Assembly: GCA_005281725.1 (NCBI GenBank)
Contig: SSBO01000012.1
Coordinates: 17,320,490-17,384,489, forward strand
Direction of reading: 5' to 3'
DNA: 64,000 nucleotides
Source: Wuchereria bancrofti
Lineage: Eukaryota; Nematoda; Chromadorea; Rhabditida; Onchocercidae
Shown: piece after piece, positions 1 to 16,602 of the stretch
How the letters are laid out: each line of letters starts with the position of its first letter
Position numbering within the stretch: the first letter of the stretch is position 1
Made by a program: the position numbers and the translations under genes
The notes under the pieces: generated by a model
Seen by the model: the letters and a program-made list of their open reading frames with translations, nothing else
Told to the model about the DNA's origin: nothing
Databases searched by the model: none

Positions 1-212
1 GTTTCAATATTATTACAAAAAATAATAATAATAAATAGATCTAACCGAACAATAAAAAGGACGCGGTAAGAACAGCGAGTGGTGGATTATGCAAATTAAG
101 AGAGTCTGTAGGGAAAAAGGTATGGTCATTAGAAAAGGAAACCATTGTTACATACTATGTTTTGCATTATAGAAATGGTGCATTAATCATTGTGGTCTGA
201 AATAGAATGAGG

Positions 213-291
<79 letters not shown>

Positions 292-3078
292 AATAAGAGG
301 TGAGAGAGAGATGATTCTTTAAATTAGTACTCAGAATTAATTAGATAGCACGAGATTGAAGTTTTATTCCATGAATTTCATAAGATTCCAAAGATTCTAT
401 GCATCATATTCGTAAAAAATTCGTTTTCCGAAATCAAAAAAAAAGACGAAGTGTACTTTGAAACAGCAAAGGAAGAGTCGAAAAGTGTACTACTTTAAAA
501 AGCAGTACGAAATATACTTATTTTGGGTAGGAACAAATATGTATGCAACATAAATGCCTAAATGAGTGTATTATATATATGAAGTCGCTTAAATCCTTAT
601 ACAGCTAATACAATTTCGAAAAGACTAATTATAATTAGACAGCTGGGTAAACATATAAACTTGTCCGCTGGAATTTAATTGACGGTATTCGAGAATCATA
701 TTTTGATGAACTGTCTAAACATTAAATGTGATGGCCCTTACTTTTCAGTTCTTTCATGATTGCACTACATGTGATTTAATTTGCAACGGTTTCAATGCTA
801 CTTGTGTTATCGTTGTTTTCACAACCGATTTAGATGACCATGATGTCATAGTTCTTTTGGGTTTATTTGAGGCCAGGAGTTTTACCAGCTTATCTAACGG
901 ATGAAATATATGTGAGTTGAGAATTTCGTATCATATTTATTAGTTTATTGTTGTTGTAAAATCTCTTCATCGTGTTTCAACTTTTTCCCCTTTCGTTTTT
1001 TTAACCTTTATTGGTTTTGTAAAGAATGATGGCAGTGGTGGGCGGAAATCATTTAAAACTTTTCAAAATCGATCATAGTGTCTGTGATTGGGAAGTAAAA
1101 GTGTATGTTGTGTGTGATGTGGTAGAGGAGCATCATCCATTCCATGGATCGCATTTTTTGAAACACTTTTTGTGTCCCCCTCTTCTATATTATTCAAACA
1201 TTCTTATACTGAGGGAAAGGGTACCTAGCGGCCACCACCCCCTACTGTCGATAGCGACAATTTCATTTTCGAAATACATGTGCGTGCACAAAAAACCGGT
1301 CATCATTATCCAGCCAGCCTGCTAGTAACCATTCATATTCATCGAGCCGCTGTTGTCAGCCATAAACCTTCTGAAGGATTTGATATTGATTAAATCACTA
1401 AAACAAAATTTTGAACACTGCTGTTAATTCCGAAATTTTCTAAGTTAAAAGTTTTGAAGCTATGAGTTTGTAAGTTTCGAGAACTCAAAGTTATAGTTTT
1501 TACCTTTTGACAATCTTTTTGAATAAAAATGATAAAATTTCTCATAATCATTCTTTTTAAGTCTTTCAAACAGAAATCTGAAGCAATAAGTGTATCAAGC
1601 TATATTTTATTTTTTTGAAAATATCTTAGTTGTAATTTTTTTTTGTCTTAATCTTTCTTAAAGATAAAGAGGAAATGAAGAACTTGTTAAGTCACTGCTT
1701 ATTATAGCTATTTAAATTTTTGAAAATTAGTGATTTGAATGTTTTGAATAGATAAATTCCCTGTTCCATATGAGGCAGAGATTTCGACTTGATTCAGAAA
1801 AAAGGCGCGCGCGCCAATCATTTCCACTCCTCAGTTTCACGTTCTTTGTGTTACTCCTAAGTTCTATTCGAATACTTCCAGTTTCAAATTGATGGACGAA
1901 TTGTTGGTTGCACTAGCTGCAACCACTAACCAGTCCATATCTTACAGTGCCGTGTCCCAAAAAATGGGTGTAAGTAGAATTGAAATTTTTACGGGAGTAT
2001 GATAAACGGCAATCCTAGGATGACATTGACATGAATGGATCATAACGACTGAATGAAGGTGAAGATGGAAAAGTCGATTAATTTATGCGTCTAATTGATT
2101 TGAGAAAAAATTTCGTCAACATATACTGGTATAAAATGAATTTCATATAAGAAATTCTTCCGATATTGTTATCAATAAGGAAGAGAAAATTCAAACAGCT
2201 GGCAATAATTAAGAAGAAATTTAATTCCCAGTCTTTATAGAAGCCGCTTTAAGAGTAATATAGTGATCAAAAATTGTGGGTGACTTTTTCAACTGTGTCA
2301 CTCACTTTATCAAGAAATATAAGGCGGTTATTTGGTTCAATTTTATGTTTTCTTTCCTGTGTGTAGAGCACAGCTTGGGTCAGCTTAGAAATGATAAATT
2401 TTTGATTACATTGCAATTACCTTAGTTCATTTCAATAATTTGGGAGCTAAGTGATAATGTCTAAAGTTCTCTAATTCCTGTAAAGATAATGTGGTCATTG
2501 ATATTTCCTACCATATTACGGTAATACAATTGGAATGCGCTGAACTCTGAAGTGTGTAAACAAAAAGTTGTCATACGCACACATCTACAAGATACAAACG
2601 GTACGGTATATATTAGTCATTATTGCGATAAGCAGAGAGAGAATATTATACCGCATGAAAAGAAAATGCTTCGTCAATTCAATATCCTACTATTTCTTTT
2701 TTTTAAGAAATGAAAATGATCCTTGGAAGGGGTGAAGCTATTCAATGTAGTGTGATTCGATGGTCCAATGTGTGTCCAGGAGCAAAAATAATTTTTTCAT
2801 CTACCCGTCATTGCATTCATTACAGAATTTATAAATAATATAGCTCAAAAAGTATTGCATGGAACTACATCGAAATAGAAACTTAAAAGTTTTGTTGGAT
2901 TAATTGAATTAAAGCAGTATTTTCAAAGTTTCATTCAATTCTTAAAATTGAAACGTAAAAAATGCGAACAAAACTCAACAAATTTATTGAATAACTTTGC
3001 ACCTATATTATCATGAAGTTTAAACTAAGAAAACATAAAGGAAATTTTTGAAAAGTGCTCAATTTAGTGATTACTAAC
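1..3078. other. Non-coding: 3' intron or flank of the nhr-25-like gene
   Basis: AT-rich sequence with no supportable exon. It lies downstream, on the minus strand, of the second zinc-finger exon that ends at 3079. That exon ends in phase 1 at a GT donor, so the receptor gene must continue. I searched for the FTZ-F1 box that normally follows the DNA-binding domain and did not find it, so the rest of the gene probably lies left of position 1. The short ORF at 1026-1325 has no family signature. Confidence 0.6.
212..292. repeat. (GATT)n tetranucleotide microsatellite
   Basis: About 20 uninterrupted copies of GATT (equivalently TGAT) are visible. This is a simple-sequence repeat likely to vary in length between individuals and no coding role is apparent. 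Confidence 0.98.
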
Positions 3079-5672
<2,594 letters not shown>

Positions 5673-8600
5673 CTGGAGGAGTAGGACAGTTAGTGTTTGA
5701 TGACACTGATGGAGACAACAATGACGACGAAATATTAATGACAATCTCATCCGAGCGTTCCCGAACGGAACAGATTCATGGCCTTCAATAATAGCAACCA
5801 AAAATTTGTTACTGAGTGAGAGAAGGTTTTTGCAGGAAATGTATAGCAACCCTTGGATCCTATATCAATTGAGAGAACTTATTTCGGATATGAAATTTGC
5901 AAGAAAAGGCTGGATAACTTTTAAAAAAGATATAGAACTGCTAGGAATAAAGTGGTGGAAATGTTTAATATTAAAAATGCAATGCAAAGATAAAGTAAAG
6001 GAAGATAAAAAGAGTGAAAAAATTTTATGCAGATATAGCTAATGGACTTTTAAAACAAATACAACCTTGATTGAGCCGTAAATTTCTTGACCTTGATAAG
6101 CGGGGTCATTTGTTGTATAAAGAAAAAGATTGGGTTGGGGTCGAAGTTGGAATAGGGGACAAACTTTCGACCTCGAAAAGACGAGGGGTGGATAGGCAAA
6201 GCTACATGTATCTGTATATATCGAGGCCAAGGTTTCACTAACCTTCACGACTATCGTCCAACTTTCCTTTTTCCGGCCTTCAGTTCAGTCGCTGCATGAT
6301 CGACAACTCGACGATATCAACTCAACCTCCGCAACATATTGTCTTTGATATAGCTTCCATCATATGAAATCTTTTATCACTTCAAATATTTGCTCACTAA
6401 TCATTTATACCGTTCCATTTGTACGAGACGACGTAACAATATTTTTATGAGAATTACTAGCATTGAAGGTGTTTCCTTGCATCCCAGTCATATTTTCCTT
6501 CTTAATCACTTTCATCTTCATGTGATTATCAATGTGATTCTTTGAATCCAGCAGTTTTAATTAATTATGTTTGTATGAATTAATATTACTGTAGTCAGAG
6601 TCCAGTAAGCTTCATGTCTTCATATTAAATTGCTACCGGCTCAAGTGAGCACTATTGACTTTAAGATAAACTTTAGATGAAATGCAACGTATGTGTCATC
6701 GTCATTGTCCTGCATCATTAAAAATTCCTTTACTACTGATTAGAATTCCTCTTACTATAAATATCCAATTATCAAGTCAATGTTCGACCTTATTTTATTT
6801 GCTCTATGGCTACATTTTAGCCATTTTTGTTTTTTTAGCCGCAAATGATGCATATGATCGAATACACGAAATTATTATTAATTCGTTTACTTATTCTGAG
6901 TGTTACTTTCATATAAAACTGGACATTCAAGCATTGTTACCGAGATTTAGTCTATTACTAAAAATACATTTAGGTGATTTAGGAATCATTATTTAAAATA
7001 GTTGCATTGTTTTACTTCATTTTCTCCTTGTCATAGAGAAATCTCATTAGAAGCCTGTGATTTGCAATTCTGTTTTCTTTACACAAATACTTGGAATCCA
7101 TTTTAAAATTAAGCAGCCGTGCTGACAGTGGTATTGTGAAGTAATGGTTATTGTTTGAATGACCAACAGATCGTCTCTCATTTTTATTTCATTTGTATTC
7201 TCTGGTCTTTTTTCAAAATCAAGTTTTTTTCCTTGAATTTCTCACTGGATTGTTTGAAATATCATTTATAAAGTTAAAAGCTTTTAAAATGTGAATTTTT
7301 GTGAGAAACTCAAAACTACTAAGACTTTAACAGATTTAAACAGTAAAACTTTAGTTGATTTTTCAGCTTATAAATTCCAATTTTAGTTTATCAAAGAGCT
7401 ATCTTTCTTCCGTATGTGGATTCTTAATTTCATGACTGGACGGAAATGAAAGCTATTCGTATGTTTTTCCTACACTCACAGCTGTCATCAGCATTTAACA
7501 GATGTTATAATTCACTTGATGATATCATTAAATGGTTGACAAGAGGTAAATTCCCGCATTGTTACAAAGTGTTAAGTGTGAGCAAAAAGAAATCAATATA
7601 TGAATTTTTAATTAAAATGAGTATAGGTACATACAAGAAGCAAAAAATTATGCATTTTGGACAAGGTCTTCATTGGCTTTCAACCATCTCAGAAAGTTCA
7701 TTCAGTCTGGATCCTATCAGTCAATCAGTTCCTCTTAGTTTTTTTTGCTTCCTCAGTAGTCAAATTATACATATGCGCTTATTATGATGAGTACTTGTCC
7801 AATATCTTTTCTTTAATATAAAGAATGATTTCCTAGAATTGAAATATCTCGACAGTTTAAAATTTTTTAGAAAAAACAATCTTTATGATTTTGTACCACG
7901 AAAAATCGATTTTTTCCCAGTAATCTTAGTCGTGGAAAAATCTAATTTTTCACTGAGATATGAATCAAGAAAGAAGAGCCGCAAACTTTTTATTATACTG
8001 TTTTGTTCCTTCATCAGTTAGGGCCATCCTTGGATTGCGTAAGTCCCGTGAAAAGAGATATGAAAAAAAAAAGAAATGGCAAGATTAATAGTGATGATAA
8101 AGATGCTCTCTCAAACTCACTCTCAAAAAACGTCAAATTGTTTTTTTACAAAAGGCTTAAGTCCTTAAGAAAGTCAGCTTATTTCTAAGAAAATGGACAC
8201 TTATATAATTTCTAACATTAATAATAAGGAAGAGTCAAAATTTTAAATCATTGATATTTCTTTTGAAACTTTAAGATAATAAGATTGAAAACCATTTGAA
8301 TGTGCCACTTGAATAAAAACATTTTATGTTTTTATTACCGCAGCAAATTAGAATCTTAACGGTCAATCAAATAAGTAAGACAATTACTGATCTCTATAAA
8401 GCGATTTAGGGAAATATAAGGTCAAATAAAAAAATGATATATAACCTTTTTTAAACTAATTGAAATATGTAAATAAGAAGTACCAAATCCCTATTTTTTT
8501 CTACTTGATTCAGTTTTTGCAACAAATAGTCGTTGATTGTTATCATCACCGATGATCTATTTTTAGAATTGCGCAATTGATGGGACTGAACTTCATCATT

Positions 8601-11519
8601 ACTGCCTGCATAATTGCTTTTCATATATTTGAAGTACTTTCAATTCAAAGTTATTTTAAAACCCTTTTTTATTAAAAACAAAATCGAAAGTAAATTCAAA
8701 AGAGCAAAACAGAAATTTAAGTAGAATTAGGTTCAGACATGCCCAAAAAAATGTATTTATACAATGTTTAAAAAGGCAAAGCAGAAAATGGATAATTCTT
8801 TCAGAAGCTTGAAAATTGAAACACTTTTTAAAAAGATAAAGATAATAAAACGAAATCTCTATCAGCTGGAACGATGAAGGAAGGGTACGATTTATACAAA
8901 GGTTGTGACGATAAGATCATTGCTCGACAAACTCACTTTGTAAGTCGGTCAGCAAAAATTTGTGCCTATTCTTCATAGCACATTATCATCAGAGCCACTT
9001 GTGAGGTAATTTAACTACCATCGAGCCTGAAGTTTGTTGAATTTAGTATGTTCTGTTTTCACTTTACTCTGCTTCATATTACTGCAATTTCGCTTGCAGT
9101 AATATCAATGCCTTTGCTTACATATACAATGCGAGGGATTTTACTGTCGATCACAAATATTTGCTCGCATCTGCTGATATTATTTATGTATTTGCATGCA
9201 GGTAAGATAAGATTCCTTTAGTAATGATAATCGCAAGAGATAATTCATTGTCAAAAGATCTTTGTGACTGATTCTGCAAATGGCTTCTTGCACAACCATG
9301 CGAAATAAAGTTCGATAATTCAATCATCAACTACATATAACTTAAATTAGCTACTCGAAACTAATAATTTTCGGATTTATTGTATTAGTGATTGCAACTT
9401 CTATTTGTCTGTATACTTCAATAATGAACTTGAAAGATTGAATGGACCCTAGATGAAAAGTAAAAGTAACTAAGGTACTTTAAAAAAAAAATAAAATCAT
9501 AAATTTTAAATTGATTGGTAAAGTAACAAAAAAGAAGAATTTCCGAGTGACTTTTTACAAGGAAGTTTTAATAAACTTCTGGTTTTGTTGAAAAGTTTTA
9601 AAAACCAAGAGTTTTCAATAACGCTGTAATATATTTCTTGAAGTTCAGAATATTTTTAATTTTAATGCAAGCAAAATTATTTATAGGTCGGGCTCTTATA
9701 ATATTTGGTTCACAAATTTGGGATCAAAAACAATGTGGTTTGGTTGTATTTCAGAATATGATAAACCAAAGGGATGCCCAAACAGCGGTTAAATTCATTT
9801 GAAAAAATCAAGAATTATCAATGATAGATAAGAAGAAATGATAATATTAGCAATTATATCTGTAAAGCATGCACTGCACTTAGCAAGTAAACTAGCCTTA
9901 TTTACATTCTCCGTATGTCCTACTTTATATATACAATATCTCTGTTTTATACACACAATATCTCTCTGTCGCACGTCTATATGCAAAAACCCTTTTTGAA
10001 ACATTCCGTAATTTAAAGAAAAGTTGTTATAATTTATAAATTCATTTATGAATCACTTTAATTTGCCTCTTTGGCTGAATTTAATGTTTTTATAGATATT
10101 AGAAATGCGAGGTTAACGTAGTTGTTAGTTACTTCATTTCTTTTTTTCAGAGGAAAACTTAATTCTTGTTATTAGGGTTAATTTATATTAGAGTATTAGA
10201 GTTGTTATTAGAGTCAGAGAAGTGTTGATAACAGCTGTCAATGAGTATATACGATAAATAATAGAGATTATAACGAGTACCTATCTTTAATGTCCAATTT
10301 TAGTTGTTAAACAATGCGACAAATTTAACGTTTTCTTTATAAATGGCAATTTGAGAGAATGTCCCATTGTCACATTAGTGAAATTAACGATACGAAAGTG
10401 GAGTAAGTTCTCTATCAATTTTAACAAGATGAGTAAGTTTACACTTGTTCTCTTGATGAGACAGTAATTCCTTCAAACTTTGTTCTCTTGATGAGACAGT
10501 AATTCCTTCAAATTCATGATCAGTGCTTCTTGCAGAGAATAATTTGCATATGTATGTGGATTTTAGGCCGACATTTATCACTCTTTGTATCAGAATGCTT
10601 ACTAATTTATCACTATTACGTTAGTTTCCATCCACTTTTAGCTATTTCTTTAAGTAAACGGTTGAATTCTTTCATTTGTGAAAAAATATAAATGAATGAA
10701 GCCACTGCTAATTTCTTGGATGTTACCTGAAAGCGAAAATGTCTTAATCGCCTGTGTGTTACCAGTTGTAAGTAGCGTGAATTCATTTCATCAGCTAAAA
10801 GGAGAACGTTGTAAATCTTTATACTTTTAAATAACATAATCTGCAATGAGTAACAAACAGAGTTCCTTTTTTTTTTTGATTCCGATTGTTTGTATCTGAA
10901 ACTCTGTTCAAGATGTTAAAACGGTAATTTTAACCTTGCCAACCGGATGTATTACTCATAAATATTAATGAGTACGTTAATATTCCAAATAATTACAGTA
11001 GGAGAAGGCCAGAATTCTTTGATTACTATACATTATCTATAATGACTGGAAAAAGTGCATACGTTTGTCCACCGTAAAAAATAGCATAACATTTTCAATA
11101 TAGTTAAATTTTTTAATTCACCGCCTAATTAAAAATTGAGCTAAAAGTTAAGAGAAAATGTAAAAATTAAGCTAAAAACAGCTTTAATTTTTTTATATTA
11201 TTTAATGACTTAAAATAATAAACTGAGATGGAATCGGATAGCGACTAATAAAGAATTTAGCATTTATTGTTGATTAAGCATTAAACACTGACACAAGCAT
11301 TTGGAGAAAGCGACATTGAGGTTATCAAAGAACTTTATTCTCTTTGATGTTCCTAAAGAATTTTTACTTCATCGTGTAAAAATACTTCGGAAATCTTTCG
11401 CCCATTTCTGGAGTATAGAAATGCTTTTAAAAAAACAGTGTAAATCTTAGATTTGAATATTTATTACAAAGAAATTGTGCTGTTTGCTTCAGACTTCAGA
11501 GATGCTGCAACAGTTACAT
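5673..11519. other. Non-coding stretch, nhr-25 upstream region or intergenic
   Basis: No exon with a family signature or a consistent splice chain was found on either strand. ORFs here (for example 6682-6996 and 7446-7787 plus, 9795-10004 minus) are AT-rich, lack splice or domain support and look like chance. Upstream exons of the receptor could be hidden here because its start was not located. A purine-rich GGAAAA-type run precedes it near 5500-5525. Confidence 0.5.
10445..10514. repeat. 35-base tandem duplication
   Basis: Two head-to-tail copies of a 35-base unit (10445-10479 and 10480-10514) differ at one position near the end. No coding role is seen. Confidence 0.9.
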
Positions 11520-14500
11520 TCATGCGATGAAGATATGAAATATACAAGTGAGCAAAATAGAGAAAGATAATTCGATAGAAATGAATGGAGAAGAGGCCTT
11601 TGTTAGAAACCTTTCGCTTGATAAAGTTTTAGATCTACCATAGGCACAGCGGGTGTATGATGTATGATTTCTTGTAGAGGTATTATCGTTTGAGATAAGC
11701 TTTCTCACTGCTGAAGTTACCAGTGTTTGTTTCTCCGTCGTAGTCGTTCCACTCAAAAATTCTGGAGAAGAAGCTGAAACAAACAAAAGCGATAAATTAG
11801 TTTCTAACACCAATTAGCAAAATAATGAAAGTGCAGATGACTCACGTGTAATAGAATCTATCTTGACAACTTTTCGACCTGCAAATAAAATTATTAGAAT
11901 CATTTCAGAGACAGTAAAGAAAATGTAAAGTTAAGAAGATAAACAGATTAAAAAAAAAGATCTTGACTTTCTCTTAATGCTAATATGCAATTGTTACAGC
12001 TATAGTAGACGCATTGATCAAATCAAGTGATAAAAATTCACTGTTAAAAGCCGGAACAAATCCATAAGCGCTATTATTCATGCGACCGCTAATAAAAATA
12101 ATATACAGACCATCGGCATAGAAGAAGTGAAAACCGGGGGATACAGTGCCGGATGAGTAATACAGTGAACCATTTAAAAATGGTAGTGCAGCAAATGATA
12201 AGCTAATCTCACCATCAAAAAAAGCACTTGACATTGCTTTATAGTCTGCTATCACCTGAAAGAATATTTTCTTTTAGCACTATCATTGTAGAATGAATTA
12301 GGAGAAGAGAGAAAGCTTGTTAGATTATCATATCGCATGCTCCATACTTCATCTGCGTACTTGCATCACGCAAAAATTTATCCATGCACTACTCAAGCTA
12401 GCATCAAAATGCAAGGAATATTCATTTCTTGTGATATATCGATTAATTCTTGTAATTGTTTCAATTGCAATATATCGAAAAGACTTACAGTAACTTGATT
12501 GCTGTCGCTGGATATAATAACCGGAATCATTCCGGAAATGAATTGTGAAATGGCTGGTACTTCATCCAGGTATCCACCTTCCTCATAGTTTAGTGTCCCA
12601 ACATTGTATCCACCGTAACGAATCACATTTAACACTGTTCTGAAAACTTTTTTTTCAGATTTATCAAACTGTGCTGATATTAGCAATGATTATGTCGCGC
12701 TGTACTGATTTCACTTTTTTTTTTTCGCATTCAACAGATAGCGGTGTAAGCAAGTAATATTTTCCGGTAAAAAGTGGTAAAAATATATATTACAAGTGAT
12801 TTATTTCATTGAAATGCGTGGAAATCACATTATCTAAACACTGCAAATTCATACGTAATACTTATTGCGGCCGTATTTCCATATTCATCAAGTACTATAG
12901 AATTGGATGCTTCAGGAAAAGTGGATATCAGACGCCTTGTCTTCACAACTTTATTCGAACCATGAATTGAAATTTCTACTGACTTGCATTCTACCGATAG
13001 TGGTGTAAGAAAGTGATGTTTCCCAGTAAGCAGTGGTGTTACGTAGTTATCTTTTAACTTATCGCAGCCTATAATACAATATCTAATCTTTTCCTTTAGA
13101 GAAAAACGATTTGTTTCTGGAATTGCAATTAGCTACAAATTAGTTTTTTAATTATAGAATTGGCACATACTGGTTGGTCTGGTCTTATAAAGAGAGTTGA
13201 GAAATGCATTTCAAATAACAAGTTTAACAAACCCATTATTGGCACTGAGCTTGGCATAAAGCATCCGAAATCGAATACATTTGATCTTTTTGCTGTTGGT
13301 AGACTACGTACAGCGGCAATGATGACGAATGTGAAGTTGCTATCTGCCCATAAAGTTATACTTTCTCCTGATGAACTGAATGCCAACATTTCACCCACCT
13401 GTAATATAGTTTCCAATGATTTGGAAAACTGAAGATGAGGACCAAATATGTAAATTTACTGCATAATAAGATCCTTTTAACATTACCAATTGTTCATATG
13501 AATGAATTTGTTGAAAAGCAGTGAAAGAAAACAAACTTGTACAGTATGTTTGCAAGAACAAGAGGATGAGCTGCGAATCGAATTAATTGTAATATATTGA
13601 TTAAGTTCAGCTTTCACTGGCAAAAAATAAACAATCGTTGAACCTAACGCTGATGATGGTGGAAGTGTAAATGCATAATGATTTCCAGCCATTGATATTG
13701 GTAACACTAAAATTGCTACGAAAGTATTTTAATACGAATTCATTCAAATAAAAGTTGCAAAGTTCCGCATAATGTTTCGTTAAAATTTCAAATGACAACT
13801 CTTAAAGAATTTTAGTTTGATTTTGAAACACATTGTACGTTCGTAGTTATTATAATTATTTAACGAAATAATGGAGAAAAAAAAAAACCAAGGAAGCTGT
13901 CGCGCGCACCACTGATGTCTACATTATGTGCTATAAGAGTGATTAGAATGGTGGAGTGGACAACAATTCGAGCATCTACGTATGAGTGCAATCCATCATT
14001 GATGTTGTTCAGAATCACTGACTCATTAAATCTGAACTGAAAAACTGATTGGAATTGAAGAATACTTGAAAAACACTCGAAGCTGTACAAATTTATTTGG
14101 ATATTTTCGTATATCCGAATGTCATTTTGACTAGTACGATTCCATTTTAGATTTCCAAAAAATACTTTCACCTATAAAATTAAAACTCTATTTTAATCAG
14201 AGACTAATTCTTCGGAAAAATCGTCTTGGATGGGAGAATGGAAAAACATGGGAGAAATTGTGTCCGAATCTTTTAGGAATTCGAAAATATACTGTATTTT
14301 ACCAGTGACAAAGGGCACACTGTCAGAACTACATACCGTACATCAATAAAAAAACTTTAAGAGGACTACGCAGACCTGACGTTCACTTGCGTATGTTTGA
14401 ATCTGCTGTAATAACGAAGAAAGAAAATACCAGGACACTGCTCAGTACTTTGACAACCAAACTTGCGGTATGTCGTGTTGTTGTAATGTTATCACCACTA

Positions 14501-15192
14501 GTATCAAATTCAGGATATTCAACGATGACATTTGCACTTTGCTTTGTGTTCGGATTTATAATACTTAATGTAGCTTCCATCCCGATAGATCCACTGTTAT
14601 TCGGTGGATATACAAAAACAAATTCACGTCCGTATGTGTCCATATCATTGGCGCACACCCTCACAAAACTTAGAGCTGTAGTACATTAGCAAAATCAAAT
14701 ATTGGACTTGAAATTGAGGCAATCAAACCAAAAGTTTGATTTGCTTCTATGGTAATTAAAATAATTTTTTTGTTTTTGTAATCTAATGAACTTCTGAGAC
14801 AGATCATTCACTCTCATACGTTGATTGAAGATATGGGGTAATTTTTAAGCATTATAAAGTCGAAATTTTCTGTTTTAAGTTAGAATTTCGACAATTCTTT
14901 TGCGGTTGTCAATCCTTGTCAATCTTTGATTGTAGTTGTCAGTCTTTAAAAAATGATTAGTGGTGAAGTCTTTTGACCTCATCTCTTATTTGTGAAAAAT
15001 GGATTCACTAAAAATAATCTCTGATTTTCTAATCTACCAAGGAATGCTACTACTAATTTTGTAACAATGACTCCATGTTACTTGACAACTCATACTCTAA
15101 TATATTTTTTTTTGGAATCAAACATAATTCGTATTGAAGAAATCAAAATTTGAAGTACCTGTAAATATGGTTTGCCAGATGAAATATGGCAT
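11520..15192 (-). CDS. Secreted, probably GPI-anchored protein resembling IgGFc-binding-type adhesive proteins
   Basis: An 11-exon model closes without a phase error. Exons: 15159-15192, 14449-14675, 14376-14405, 13889-14171, 13537-13706, 13171-13398, 12855-13132, 12489-12639, 12042-12255, 11846-11878, 11520-11773. It totals 1902 bases, 633 residues plus TGA. The first two exons join into a signal peptide (MPYFIWQTIFTALSFVRVCA, then NDMDTYGREF). The body carries motifs such as YGREFVFVYPPN, DSFLVLPIS and NHYAFTLP, which recall the IgGFc-binding N-terminal module of animal mucin-like proteins and a family of nematode secreted proteins. The end is Ser/Thr-rich (residues about 550-610), then a short hydrophobic tail (FSILLTCIFHIFIA) directly before the stop, as in GPI-anchored proteins. 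The exon 4 donor could instead lie slightly upstream (near 13908-13911). The gene model is well supported by phase. The family name is from memory of motif style and is tentative, as is the GPI anchor. Confidence 0.72.
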
Positions 15193-16602
15193 ACCTGTAG
15201 TCGACAAATGTTTGTAAATAAGAATCATTTTCTATACATATTGTATTGTATACCTGTCTGTTTGATAACAGCATTTTATCAATTCATTCAAGTGTCGAAA
15301 TATTTTCTTATCAGAAATTGAACTGGAATAAATTTGGAAGGTGCAAAGGTGCTTGTCAAATTACTAAAATGTGTAGCAAACATTTCTCGAAAAACGGGAT
15401 TTTTAAGTCTTCAAGGTACAAAAAATTTCAGTTCAAAATTAGAGTTAGCAATATTTTGAATTTATTTTTACGAAAGACAATCCGTTTAATTGCTAAATTT
15501 GTCTAGTTGAGTTTTTGGTCTTTTTCTAAATAAATGTATGAGATTTTATGATCATGTTTAGTATAGAATATAAATATTAGTGTCAAATCTGAATTCTTTT
15601 CTGAAAAAATGAATTGAAAAAACAGGCTGAATAGTACATTTCTAGGAGATTACGAATTACCCTTCTGTTGCTTTTCCGCATTTTGGTTATGGAGAGAATT
15701 TGTTTTGAAAAAAAAGACGATCTGTATTGCATCCTTTTATTGACGTTTTTTAAAAAGAGGTTATCTTGAAAAAGAGTTTGTTAAAGTGAATAGTGCATGG
15801 TAGTATCGCAAAATGTTCTGCTTGGCAAAATTTTCAAAGTGAGACAATGAGTCTGCTAACGTATATGAAGTGAATCATCCGACATTGCTGAATTTTCTAA
15901 GTTATGAGAAGTCGTGCTCATTCCTTTATTCTTCAGGTAGGAAGTCAAAATATAACATTTTACTTACTCTTTCTTTTAAACAAGTTATTATAACTTAAAT
16001 TTTGAAACAATTGCTTATCCCTATATCAGAATATTGATATGGAATAAACAAACATTCATTAAACAGTTCTAACTATATTGGAAGGGAAATAGAAATTAAC
16101 TGAAAAGAAAAGGATGAAGACGACACAAAAAAGAAGAGAGCAGAAAAATGGAGCGAAATCAATAGAAAATAATAGCTTAAAAGAATGAAACTGAAATTTA
16201 TTTGGAAATTTAACAAATTGTGAAGGAAATTAAGTAAGTACAAAATAAAAGGTGGAAAACCAGGAAATTTATTAATGAAACTGCATTTGTATTAAGGAAT
16301 GTGCAATGGTTAAAGCTGATAATACTACCTCGAAACTCTTCCTCTCTGTTAAAGTTCCAGTAATTTCCAGACCCGTTTATCCCCTCGAAACAAAGTCATT
16401 TATCTTATTTTTCCTTTCAAATGTCGATACAACTTTTAATACCATCAAAGATATTTAAAACCATTTAAAAATCATTCTAACAGTCGAAAATAAAAATTGC
16501 TTAAAGTTGCAAAATGCTTCCATATTTTTTTCTGTAATATATGATCCTTTCAAAAACGGAGGTTGAGAGCATAACCTAAAGCGAAAAAAATTCAATTAAA
16601 AT
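15193..16602. other. Intergenic, nothing recognised
   Basis: AT-rich spacer between the start of the IgGFc-like gene (minus, 15192) and the end of the next minus-strand gene (16603). The plus ORF 15246-15506 is lysine- and phenylalanine-rich with no motif or splice context. A TACAG just upstream of the ATG at 15190-15192 would suit a trans-splice acceptor. Confidence 0.5.

Noticed and set aside
13160..13432. 90-codon plus-strand ORF
   Set aside because: It lies antisense to exon 6 of the minus-strand adhesive protein gene, whose splice sites and phases are all consistent, so this is a shadow frame.
14387..14689. 100-codon plus-strand ORF with a hydrophobic stretch
   Set aside because: It is antisense to exons 2 and 3 of the same minus-strand gene.
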